Source: Candidatus Omnitrophota bacterium
GTDB lineage: Bacteria > Hinthialibacterota > Hinthialibacteria > Hinthialibacterales > JAKPRU01
DNA: 64,000 nucleotides
Assembly: GCA_029570205.1 (NCBI GenBank)
Contig: JAKQSI010000118.1
Coordinates: forward strand, 62,001 to 126,000
Direction of reading: 5' to 3'
A program made the translations under genes and the position numbers. How positions within the stretch are numbered: the stretch's first letter is position 1; the number at the start of each line of letters is the position of its first letter. The notes beneath the pieces are model-generated. The model searched no databases. It was not told the DNA's origin and saw only the letters and a program-made list of their open reading frames with translations. Shown here piece by piece: positions 24,190 through 31,952 of this stretch.

Positions 24190-25437
24190 TCAATTGGCAG
24201 ACGGCGGCTCCAGCACGTAATGGTGATAGGTCTGATCGCAGGCCGGTGCGCCGTCGCTCGCCGCATGAGCCACCCAGGCCTCGGCTGTCGCGGGGTGGAA
24301 AATGGCGCAGTGCAAGTTGCTTTTCATAGACACCGGTCGCTTGATCATTTCCATCAGTCTGGTCTCATCAACCTTCCCGTATTCGGTGTCCAGACGCTCC
24401 AGGAAGAACCGATACCGATCCTCCCCGGAGATCACCACAGTATTCTCCGGAAGCATTCCCATGAATCCCATCGATCCGTTGGGACCCTGGAACAGGATTT
24501 GATGTTTGGACTGTTCCATCTTCAGGCCGGTCAACAAAACTTTCCCATCCCCGGCGTCTTTTTCCGGGGCAGGCAGGACCTTGAAGAAACCGAACATGGA
24601 ACCCGGCTCGATGAATGCAATTTGCGCAGGCGTGGCATACACACCCCGCGCATCGGGGATCTTGGCATCGGAAATAACATAATAATACTCGCAGGTCCGG
24701 GGAGTTTCCTGGAAGATTTTCATGGCTTCCTCAAGTGTTCCGGCCCGTTCGAGAGCATCCCGGAGCAGAAGGGGCATCGGCATTCCGTCATAGAATCCCT
24801 GGCCTTTCCCGCCCATTTCTCCAATCGTGATCTGGGCATCGTTCATCCCTGTGACTGAGCCGAGCGATCCGGCATAGCTGACATTCATAAACCCGTGCGC
24901 CCCTTTGGGATGCACGATCATAATAACGGCCAGGTCCTGCAATCCCGCTTTTGTCATATAGTCCAGGATGCGGACATGATAGAGGGACCCATCCCTCGTG
25001 GCCTTGCCGAACAGCGCAATCCCGCTGCAATGGAACGCTTCCGGCATCAGGTTGCCGCACAGGACATCCTCGAAATTCAAGCCTGCGCCATCTGCCAGAC
25101 CTTTCAATTCGTCCATATACTTCTGCGGGATAAACGGCTTAAGGCGGGCGTGCATGGCTCCACGCAGCGTCTTGTACATCTTGTATTCCGGCGTATTACC
25201 CATTTCCGTCTGGTTGTCCACGATATTCATCAGGTTCTGTTTCACCTGATCCTTAAGCAAAACCCCGTGCTGATACCCGATTTCGTAGTAGTCCCCGGAA
25301 AGATGCAATACATATCGACCGTCGATCTTCTCCAGGTATCCGGCTCCTTCCCGTGCCACGATTTCCGTCCACGCCGGAGACACAAACAACAGGATGACTG
25401 GAAGCGCGGAGAAAAGAATGCGGAATAGCCTTCTCAT
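24190..25437 (-). CDS. Exported C45-type Ntn hydrolase (acyltransferase/acylamidase-like)
   Basis: The protein (415 residues) has a signal peptide (MRRLFRILFSALPVILLFVSPAWT) and the C45/acyl-CoA:6-aminopenicillanate acyltransferase-like pattern: EIGYQHGVLL, EDVLCGNLMPEAFHCSGIALFGKATRDGSLYHVRILDY, and NVSYAGSLGSVTGMNDAQITIGEMGG. Cys137 in HCSGIA is the likely nucleophile, exposed by self-cleavage. Related enzymes cut or make amide bonds of lipids, bile salts or peptides. With an export signal it would act in the periplasm or outside. AAAGGA lies about nine bases before the ATG. The substrate is open. Confidence 0.8.
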   Translation of the reverse strand: MRRLFRILFSALPVILLFVSPAWTEIVAREGAGYLEKIDGRYVLHLSGDYYEIGYQHGVLLKDQVKQNLMNIVDNQTEMGNTPEYKMYKTLRGAMHARLKPFIPQKYMDELKGLADGAGLNFEDVLCGNLMPEAFHCSGIALFGKATRDGSLYHVRILDYMTKAGLQDLAVIMIVHPKGAHGFMNVSYAGSLGSVTGMNDAQITIGEMGGKGQGFYDGMPMPLLLRDALERAGTLEEAMKIFQETPRTCEYYYVISDAKIPDARGVYATPAQIAFIEPGSMFGFFKVLPAPEKDAGDGKVLLTGLKMEQSKHQILFQGPNGSMGFMGMLPENTVVISGEDRYRFFLERLDTEYGKVDETRLMEMIKRPVSMKSNLHCAIFHPATAEAWVAHAASDGAPACDQTYHHYVLEPPSAN

Positions 25438-25511
25438 CGAACGATTCCTTTCCGTTAAGGTGATGGGATATGCTCGTCATTATCGGGATGTCAGGCCTTT
25501 TCCGCAAGGAT

Positions 25512-25547
25512 GCCGGTTTCCGGCGGGCAAGGCATCGGGGACTTGCC
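25512..25547. repeat. Small hairpins in the divergent spacer
   Basis: GCCGG-TTT-CCGGC (25512-25524) is followed directly by GGCAAG...CTTGCC (25526-25547). They lie between the hydrolase start and the GIY-YIG-like gene and resemble the other intergenic hairpins in general design. Confidence 0.5.
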
Positions 25548-25634
25548 TGAACGCGCGATTCTGCCTTATGATTGCTTACTCTTGCCGCCGGGAACCCGTC
25601 AGGGAATCTCGTGGAACAACATGGAGGCTGCACG

Positions 25635-25970
25635 ATGCCGATCGTCAAATCATGGTTGCCGTTGACCCGCGCGGAAACCAACAAGGTACCTGAGCGGGGT
25701 GGAGTCTATGAGCTGGCAGACAACAGCCAGAACGTCATTTATATAGGCAAAGCCGAAGCGGGGCAGTTGCGCAAACAACTGAGCGGACACACCATGGACC
25801 GCAACAATCCGGTAATCAAAGCAAAGGCCAAATTCTTCCGGTTCAGCGCCACGGCCAACGCGGGCAGTGAATATAAGGCCCTTCTGGAAAGTTTCAAGAA
25901 AGCTCACGGGAATCGTCTGCCGGAAGCCAACCAGGCGGAAATGGGGGAAGCGCCACCGGCCTTCGAGTGA
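25635..25970 (+). CDS. Small GIY-YIG-like domain protein
   Basis: The protein (111 residues from ATG 25635, with GGAGG seven bases upstream) contains GGVYELADNSQNVIYIGKAEAGQLRKQLSGH, which has the GVY...IYIGKA core of the GIY-YIG nuclease fold, including a plausible Arg in the following helix. The C-terminal part, FFRFSATANAGSEYKALLESFKKAHGNRLPEAN, matches the usual placement of the later conserved residues, where an E-Y-x-A-L helix is common. It is a stand-alone domain with no targeting signal, so its role (DNA repair or other) is unknown. The track ORF is 21 codons longer without support. Confidence 0.7.
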   Translation: MPIVKSWLPLTRAETNKVPERGGVYELADNSQNVIYIGKAEAGQLRKQLSGHTMDRNNPVIKAKAKFFRFSATANAGSEYKALLESFKKAHGNRLPEANQAEMGEAPPAFE

Positions 25971-26171
25971 TCCGTTTCGCACACAAAACCTTCTGTCCCC
26001 TTGTCCGGTTCCGACCCGGCCGACCACCACAAAACAGGTAAATGTCTCTATTGTCACCCTCTGGAAAGAGGCTATAATGTTTTTAAGGGACCCGCGGTAC
26101 TTTTGTGACAGAAAGTGATGTTGACAACTTGACTTCTGGGAACTCTCACTATCCCAATCAAGGAGGAAACT

Positions 26172-26642
26172 ATGACACTGGCCGGTGACCTGGATATCAG
26201 ATGCCCGATCTGCAAAGGTGAACTCCCCAAGGGGCGAGAAATCTGCTGTTATGACGAGGATCGGTACCTTCTAACCGAACTTCGAAAATTCATCCGTGTC
26301 CGCCCGAAACACGCTGTGTCCGTCGGCGAGATCGTCGAATACCTGTATGAACGGCTTCAGCCTTACGCCACGGAAAAAGGTATCCCCCTGGATGAGATTA
26401 ATCCCGACGACGTGTTCACTGAGATCGAAAAGCGAATTCTTCGTTGGATAGCCCGCAAGGATATTTCCGTCAGTGCCGTCGCCGGATTGGGTATCTGTGA
26501 ATCCTGCGGAGCCATGATTATGCGCGGACGGACTCTGTGCAACAGTTGTGCTCGTACCAAAGAAATTGCCTCAAATCAGCCGACCTCAATCTCGCCCGCA
26601 AGCGGATCCGTATCGCGCGGAATGCACTTCAAAGTCAAGTAA
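26172..26642 (+). CDS. Zinc-ribbon protein of unknown function
   Basis: The protein (156 residues) has CPIC near residue 11 and a CC pair at about 25-26, then a charged helical middle (RPKHAVSVGEIVEYLYERLQPYATEKG), and a C-terminal ribbon CESCGAMIMRGRTLCNSCARTK near 115-135. Two zinc sites are likely. The C-terminal ribbon is like those of small regulatory proteins, for instance proteins of flagellar operons, but no flagellar gene is near. AAGGAGG lies six bases before the ATG. TTGACA and TTGACT boxes occur in the 60 bases upstream without good -10 partners. Confidence 0.7.
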   Translation: MTLAGDLDIRCPICKGELPKGREICCYDEDRYLLTELRKFIRVRPKHAVSVGEIVEYLYERLQPYATEKGIPLDEINPDDVFTEIEKRILRWIARKDISVSAVAGLGICESCGAMIMRGRTLCNSCARTKEIASNQPTSISPASGSVSRGMHFKVK

Positions 26643-26916
26643 ACACACCCTTCTCGAGGTCGAGCAGGTCTACGGTGTCCGACCGGGACGAGGAAGCGTG
26701 GTTTCGGCGCTCACCAAGAAAATCCGACAGGGTTAGCGTTTTGTGCAAACGGGCAGGAATCGATTCTTTGCCATTCGCGGGGAGGAGCATGATACTTTTG
26801 GAACGATTCCGCGAAAGAGGACGCCACGTTCGATCCGGATCCGAGGTCTGCGGGTCTGTGCAGGGGCGACGGTCGTGCGCCCCTGCGTTCATTCGTGCTT
26901 AATGGTCTATTCGTCC
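26643..26916. other. Convergent spacer with one hairpin
   Basis: CAGGGGCG (26861-26868) and CGCCCCTG (26878-26885) form an eight-pair stem, about 30 bases after the frameshifted gene's stop on the minus strand. I see no reliable gene in the remainder; the short ORFs here lack ribosome-binding sites. Confidence 0.5.
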
Positions 26917-28361
26917 TCAATACAACATGAAGTTCTCGATGCCGGTTCCAGTCGGCGCCTGGAACACCCGCAACGCAACGATACGGACATCGAAATTCGG
27001 ATTGTTCATGTCTTCCCACACAACGGCGATCGTGTTTCCACGCCAGGCCGCACGCGGACGACGAGCCTCCCCGATGTAATTCTCCGGCGTGGCTCGCTCG
27101 CTGATATAGAACGTGCCGGTCAACGGAGTTCCGTCCGGGTTGAAGATTCGACCGAAAACGATCGGATTGGCGAGGGTCAGTTGTTCCTGATCGGACCAGA
27201 CAGCAATCACATACCCGGCCTCATTGATCGCCGCATCCACGCGATCGCCGCTGGAGTACGGAACATCGTCGCTTGCCACGGTTTTCCACTTGAGTGCCCC
27301 GTCCGCATTCAGACAAGCCAGAAAGGTTCCGTTCGTATAGAGATCATTTGTTCCGACGTTGCAGACAATATAGGCATCCTTGCCGTTCCCATGAAAGCCC
27401 GTTCCATCCCCACGCCCGCCTCCTCCATAACCGGGGTCGCCTGTCAGGGTCGACATCACAATGTTGCCGGTTATCGGATTGCCCTGGTTGTCGAACATGC
27501 GGACTTTCGCCCCACCGGAATCCCATCGGACTGCGAAACCGTTCTGGGTTGAACCGATACCGTGCCACTGCGATCCGGCCACCTTGTCGGCATCCACCAG
27601 GGTCTCGCTCTTTGCAAATGTCCCATCTCTCCGAACAATCGAGAAGATCGGGTGATCTCCCGCTGCCGCGCCGCCGTATACATTCACTAAATCATCTTTC
27701 TGACGGCTTTCCCCGCCGATGACGATATGCCCATTGGAGAGATAGTCCCAGTCGGAGATGCGGATGTGCCCGGGCCTCTCGGCATAGGCGTCGGAAACCC
27801 CAGTCAGCACAGGCCCTTCTGGTGTCCCATCCTCATTGAACGGCTGGGCCACGGGGAATATCTCCACCGCGTTCGCATCCCCCCCAATCGTATTCACATC
27901 ATACAATTCCGGAATCTCCTCGGCCAATAATCCTTCCACCCATGATCCCAAGCCGAATTCCGCGCCGAAAAGGTTCGCCTTGATCTTGGGAACGCAGGTG
28001 TATTGCGGGCCGGTCGGCTCGCCCGTCCGCGTGAAATACGCCCTCGGATACGCCGACACCGGCGTCCCATCCTGCTTGTAAATCACCCAGACCGCGCCCA
28101 GGAACGAAGGAGATGTCGAATCATCCGAATCATCTTCCCACCCAATGATAATATTGCCACCCGATCCGATGCCGATTCCCAAACTTTCTACACCCCATTA
28201 TTGGGCGGGTCCGCATCGGGCTCCCATGCGTTGATATCCACCGTTCCGGTCTTCGGAACGAGGCCTGCTGCTTCGGGCGCAACTGGAACATACTCTTCCT
28301 GCGCCCATACCGGGGCGGTCAGAACCACTGCCAACACTGCGATAAGATCGATTCTTCTCAT
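26917..28361 (-). pseudogene. Exported repeat protein interrupted by a one-base frameshift
   Basis: ATG 28361 (AGGAGG six bases upstream) opens MRRIDLIAVLAVVLTAPVWAQ, a clear signal peptide, and the frame runs ...INAWEPDADPPNNGV then stops at 28188. In the next frame, translation continues at once as GVESLGIGIGSGGNIIIGWEDDSDD and runs 420 residues to 26917. The break falls in GGGG (28193-28196 on the plus strand as CCCC); a fifth G restores one 481-residue protein. The body has repeated segments of the type SNGHIVIGGES, GNTIAVVWED, GYVIAVWSDQE, as in beta-propeller or FG-GAP-like surface proteins. A strong promoter precedes it. It may be a real mutation or an assembly error in a homopolymer. 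Confidence 0.8.
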
Positions 28362-28428
28362 GCTGTGCCTCCTGGTGTAAGTTTGGAATCGCAGGATTGG
28401 GGCACACCACAATCCCGGTCTGCTGTAC

Positions 28429-28456
28429 ATTATAACACCATGGCACCAGGCGTCAA
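28429..28456 (-). promoter_or_regulatory. Strong sigma-70-type promoter
   Basis: On the minus strand TTGACG and a perfect TATAAT are 16 bases apart. The predicted start of transcription is about 60 bases before ATG 28361. A strong promoter in front of the frameshifted gene argues that the gene is, or was until recently, active. Confidence 0.75.
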
Positions 28457-28651
28457 TTTTTTTTGTAATACTTTTTCGCCACCAGCCGGGTGGGACAGGC
28501 CTCTCTGCCTCCGATCCCGATTTTTGGGCGGCACGTACAATAAGATTCACCTCTACACCGTTTTACTTGGCAAGAGAACAAAACTCATTGTTCCACTCGC
28601 GAGAACAGGAACTCAGTTTTGAACCGGAATCCATACAAAGGAGCAAGGATC

Positions 28652-29284
28652 ATGAGAATGTATCACAAGGCATTGTTGGGTATTATGTGTCTTTTGGGAA
28701 TTGGGCTGTTGGCTGGAGTAGCAGTTTCGCAGGATGCATCCACCACGGAAAAACCGGACAAGATCACTCTGCAAATTGAGCGGTTGACCAAAGATCTGGA
28801 GTTGACCGAGACGCAACAGAACATGGTGCGTGTGATCCTGGAAGAGAAACAGCCCAAGATCGACGCGCTCGAGGAACAGATCAAGCAGCTTCGGAAAGAA
28901 ATGGATAACTCGATCACCAATGTTCTGACCGACGAGCAGAAAGCCAGGAAAGAGAAGCTCGACGCGGCTCGACGTGCCCGTGGTGACAGAGCCGGATTTC
29001 GGGGTGCCGGACGTGGTGAGGGACCCGGTCCCCAGGAAGGCGCTCCCATGAGAGCGCTTGAACAGCTCAATTTGACCGACGAGCAGAAGGCGAAAATCGA
29101 CGAGATCGTTAAGAATCGGCCCCAGAACATGCGGGAAGAGATTATGAAGGTCCTCACCCCGGAACAACAGGAGAAGTGGAAAGAACTCCGGGCGCAGGCC
29201 GCTGAGCGCAGAGCCGGCGCCGGCCCGCAGGGCGAAGGCAGAGGACGTGGCGGCCGTGGTGGAGGACGCGCCGCCCAGGAATAG
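28652..29284 (+). CDS. Periplasmic LTXXQ-motif protein (Spy/CpxP-like)
   Basis: The protein (210 residues from ATG 28652, with AAGGAG upstream) has a signal peptide (ALLGIMCLLGIGLLAGVAVSQ) and then an all-helical, highly charged body with four LT-x-x-Q motifs: LTETQQNMVRVI, LTDEQKARKEKL, LTDEQKAKIDEI and LTPEQQEKWKEL. Such proteins, with Spy and CpxP as types, are chaperones or stress sensors of the periplasm. A glycine/arginine-rich segment (RGDRAGFRGAGRGEGPG) sits between the helices, and a similar tail (GEGRGRGGRGGGRAAQ) ends the protein; both are probably disordered. The signal for stress control is not visible in the upstream sequence. Confidence 0.8.
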   Translation: MRMYHKALLGIMCLLGIGLLAGVAVSQDASTTEKPDKITLQIERLTKDLELTETQQNMVRVILEEKQPKIDALEEQIKQLRKEMDNSITNVLTDEQKARKEKLDAARRARGDRAGFRGAGRGEGPGPQEGAPMRALEQLNLTDEQKAKIDEIVKNRPQNMREEIMKVLTPEQQEKWKELRAQAAERRAGAGPQGEGRGRGGRGGGRAAQE

Positions 29285-29305
29285 AGGCTGAGCGACTGAT
29301 TTGAG

Positions 29306-29389
29306 GGCGGGTCCCGAACCCGCCGAGGATAAGAAGCGACGAAATGGATATGGGGCGAGTCCAGGGGCGGGTCACAGACCCGCCCCTGG
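29306..29389. terminator. Two GGCGGGT hairpins between converging genes
   Basis: GGCGGGT-CCCGA-ACCCGCC (29306-29324) and CCAGGGGCGGGT-CACAG-ACCCGCCCCTGG (29361-29389). The second is a perfect 12-pair stem. Both share the inner GGCGGGT...ACCCGCC arm, so they are two copies of one element type. Position after the LTXXQ gene suggests a role at the 3' end, although no T-run follows. Confidence 0.65.
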
Positions 29390-29447
29390 TTGCTGTGGCA
29401 CGGAGTTAGCGTATGAAGATTCCGAGCCTCGCGACGGCGGCGCCCAA

Positions 29448-29510
29448 TCCGTCATCGCGAGGAGCAGCCCGGAGTCTGCGAAGGGCTGCGACGTGGCGAT
29501 CTCAGTCTCG
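29448..29510. repeat. Long imperfect inverted repeat, GTCATCGCGAGGAG type
   Basis: GTCATCGCGAGGAGCAGCCC...GGGCTGCGACGTGGCGATCTC is a variant of the GTCATTGCGAGGAGCGAAGCGACGAAGCAATCTC element found between genes in many unrelated bacteria. Here the stem includes AGCCC/GGGCT (29466-29496 region). It lies just after the aconitase stop codon. Confidence 0.65.
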
Positions 29511-29525
29511 GTTCCTTGTTAAGAC

Positions 29526-31463
29526 CTACCCCTGTTCCCGCTTGGTGTGCGGAAGCAGACCACCCGAGCGGATCAATTCCACCTCGCGGGGTGTCAGGTC
29601 CAATCGCACCGGAAATGTCTTCCCCTTCGTTTTATTCTCAACCGAAAGAACCACGCCTCCCGGAACAACCTTCGAATGCAAACCTCGCAGTACAAGCACA
29701 TCGTTCACATCCACAGCATCGTAATCCGCCGGATTTTCAAATGTCAGGGGCAGAATGCCGAAATTGATCAGGTTTGCCCGGTGAATTCGTGCCAGGCTTT
29801 TCACAATCACAGCCTCAAGTCCGAGATACATCGGCGCAATGACCGCGTGTTCGCGTGACGATCCCTGGCCGTAATTCTCCCCACCTGTAATAAAGCATTT
29901 GCCCGCCTGCCTGGCGCGGTCCGAGAAGGTTTCATCATAACGCGAATACACAAATTTCGAGAGTTCGGGAATGTTCGACCGGAACGGCAGCGCTTGTGCT
30001 CCGCCGGGCATGATATCGTCCGTTGTGATATTATCGCCGGTCTTCAGCAGCACCGGGGCCTCAATCGAATCTTGTAAAGGTTTCTTAACCGGCACTGTTT
30101 TGATATTCGGCCCACGGACGACGTCCACCGTATCGGGATTTTCCGCTGGCGGAAGCAGCAGGTTGTCATTGATGATATATGCCTTCGGCTCGGCGGGCGG
30201 ATCGAAGGTGATCTCGGTGTCACGCGGATCGCAGATCTCCCCTTTTATCGCAATTACCGCACAGGCTAATGGGTTACAGAGATAAACCCTGGCGCTTTTT
30301 GTGCCGCTCCGCCCGGGGAAATTCCGATTGTAAGACCTTACCGAGATGGAGTCGGAGGCGGGTGCGTAGCCCATTCCAATGCAGGGGCCGCAGCCGGACT
30401 CCAGAAGGCGAGCGCCTGCGGCAATCATGGAACCGATGTCCCCATTTCGAGCCAGCATCTCATACACCTGCTTCGAGCCGGGATTGATCCCCAAACTGAC
30501 AGAAGGCGCAACGCTTCGACCCTCAAGAATCCGCGCCACCGATTGCATCATCGGATACGAGGAATTCGTGCAACTCCCGATACAAACCTGCGAAGGCTTC
30601 AGACCGGTGAGTTCACGAATCGGCACAACCGCATCGGGGCTGTGGGGTTGCGCGACCAGCACCTCCAGGCGGCCGAGGTCGATCTCTACAACCTCGTCAT
30701 ATTCCGCATCGGGATCAGCGTGAAACTCTTCCCAGACCGATTCGCGTTTTTGTGCTTTCAAATAGGCCAGGGTGTTCTCATCGCTGGGGAAAATCGAGGT
30801 GGTCGCGCCCAGCTCGGCTCCCATGTTCGTAATTGTGGCGCGTTCTGTCACACTGAGGGTTTTTACACCCGGCCCGCCGTATTCCATAATCTTGCCTGCG
30901 TTGCCTTTCACAGTGAAACGTCGCAGGACTTCCAGGATCACATCCATGGCGGTTACCCAGGGGCGACGCAGCTCCCCTGTTAAGTAAATATTCACAACTT
31001 TCGGCATGGTGATCTCAAAGGGAGCGCCGGCCAGCACGGTTGCCGCGTCCAGCCCACCCACTCCAATAGCAATCGCCCCCATTCCGCCCGCTGTCGGTGT
31101 GTGGCTGTCGGTTCCAATCTGAAATGCACCCGGCGCGGCAAATCGCTCCAGATGAACCTGGTGGCAGATGCCGTTCCCCGGCTTGGAGAAATAGGCTCCG
31201 TATTTCGCCGCCGCTGTCTGAAGGTAAATGTGGTCGTCGGGGTTCCTGTAATCCTGCTGAAGCAGGTTGTGGTCCACATAAGACACCGCAATCGGAACCT
31301 TGATTCGTGGAACCCCAATCGCCTCAAACTCCAGGTAGGTCATCGTGCCGGTGGCGTCTTGTGTAATAACCTGATCTACCTTGACTTGAATCTGTTCTCC
31401 CGGTACCAGGCTACCACCCACCCGGTGAGCCTCGAAAATCTTCTGAGCCAGGGTCTTCCCCAT
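29526..31463 (-). CDS. acn: Aconitate hydratase (short monomeric type)
   Basis: The enzyme interconverts citrate and isocitrate through cis-aconitate in the TCA cycle. The protein (645 residues) has GTDSHTPTAGGMGAIAIGVGG (about 117-137), CIGSCTNSS (294-302) and ESGCGPCIGMG (355-365); Cys298, Cys358 and Cys361 should hold the 4Fe-4S cluster. The C-terminal swivel domain has GDNITTDDIMPGGAQALPFRSNIPELSKFVYSRYDE and GGENYGQGSSREHA. The length fits the 640-660-residue aconitase subfamily rather than the 900-residue AcnA or AcnB. AGGAG lies about nine bases before the ATG, and a promoter at 31500-31528 precedes it. It is transcribed alone. Confidence 0.92.
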   Translation of the reverse strand: MGKTLAQKIFEAHRVGGSLVPGEQIQVKVDQVITQDATGTMTYLEFEAIGVPRIKVPIAVSYVDHNLLQQDYRNPDDHIYLQTAAAKYGAYFSKPGNGICHQVHLERFAAPGAFQIGTDSHTPTAGGMGAIAIGVGGLDAATVLAGAPFEITMPKVVNIYLTGELRRPWVTAMDVILEVLRRFTVKGNAGKIMEYGGPGVKTLSVTERATITNMGAELGATTSIFPSDENTLAYLKAQKRESVWEEFHADPDAEYDEVVEIDLGRLEVLVAQPHSPDAVVPIRELTGLKPSQVCIGSCTNSSYPMMQSVARILEGRSVAPSVSLGINPGSKQVYEMLARNGDIGSMIAAGARLLESGCGPCIGMGYAPASDSISVRSYNRNFPGRSGTKSARVYLCNPLACAVIAIKGEICDPRDTEITFDPPAEPKAYIINDNLLLPPAENPDTVDVVRGPNIKTVPVKKPLQDSIEAPVLLKTGDNITTDDIMPGGAQALPFRSNIPELSKFVYSRYDETFSDRARQAGKCFITGGENYGQGSSREHAVIAPMYLGLEAVIVKSLARIHRANLINFGILPLTFENPADYDAVDVNDVLVLRGLHSKVVPGGVVLSVENKTKGKTFPVRLDLTPREVELIRSGGLLPHTKREQG

Positions 31464-31499
31464 AATCTAATCTCCTGCTTGGTCATACATTCTTTTGTC

Positions 31500-31528
31500 A
31501 GTATAGGGAGTGACCGGAAGCGCGTCCA
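31500..31528 (-). promoter_or_regulatory. Promoter of the aconitase gene
   Basis: On the minus strand TGGACG and TATACT are 17 bases apart, giving a leader of about 30 bases before ATG 31463. Confidence 0.6.
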
Positions 31529-31543
31529 GAATATCTCCAGAAA

Positions 31544-31779
31544 GTAGGACAGGCCTCTGTGCCTGTCAGATCGTGGCGGTAGGACAGGCCTCTGTGCCTG
31601 TCAGATCGTGGCAGTAGGACAGGCCTCTGCGCCTGTCAGATCGTGGCAGTAGGACAGGCCTCTGTGCCTGTCAGATCGTGGCGAGTAGGACAGGCCTCTG
31701 TGCCTGTCAGATCGTGGCAGTAGGACAGGCCTCTGTGCCTGTCAGATCGTGGCAGCAGGACAGGCCTCTGTGCCTGTCG
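31544..31779. repeat. Tandem array of seven 35-bp units (GACAGGC hairpins)
   Basis: Seven units start at 31544, 31579, 31614, 31649, 31685, 31720 and 31755. Each is GTAGGACAGGCCTCTGTGCC + TGTC + AGATCGTGGCA/G. The core GACAGGC-CTCTGT-GCCTGTC is a perfect seven-pair hairpin with a six-base loop. Units differ by only a few bases (one CTCTGC loop, one extra base, one GCAGG start), so the array is young or homogenised. It lies between the diverging acn and dockerin/IPT genes. Linkers are identical, so this is not a CRISPR array. Confidence 0.9.
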
Positions 31780-31790
31780 CGCTGCTCCTT

Positions 31791-31848
31791 GCCAGGCAGA
31801 GACGCCTGGCCTACTGGGAATTGGAACTGCCAGGCAGAGACGCCTGGC
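31791..31848. repeat. Two GCCAGGC hairpins next to the GACAGGC array
   Basis: GCCAGGC-AGAGAC-GCCTGGC occurs at 31791-31810 and 31829-31848, in the reverse orientation to the copies at 41 kb. The linkers CGCTGCTCCTT (before the first) and CTACTGGGAATTGGAACT (between the two) reappear, inverted, in the mosaic at 43175-43499. Confidence 0.85.
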
Positions 31849-31876
31849 CTACTGGGATGGTCATGATCCGCCTGCT

Positions 31877-31905
31877 GTGACAAAAACACTCCTCTTTGCT
31901 ATATT
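31877..31905 (+). promoter_or_regulatory. Promoter of the dockerin/IPT protein gene
   Basis: GTGACA and TATATT are 17 bases apart. The track start codon at 31896 would fall inside this promoter, supporting the later start at 31953. Confidence 0.65.
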
Positions 31906-31952
31906 TGAAATGGTTTCTTTATTCTGTCCACAGCTTTGCGAGAGAGGTTTTC

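Noticed and set aside
26743-27552. 269-aa plus-strand ORF opposite the frameshifted repeat protein
   Set aside because: No ribosome-binding site or recognisable domain; the minus strand has a coherent repeat protein with promoter and signal peptide.
31544-31779. Possible CRISPR array (seven 35-bp repeats)
   Set aside because: The units are contiguous tandem copies with identical linkers and no unique spacers, and no cas gene is in the window.
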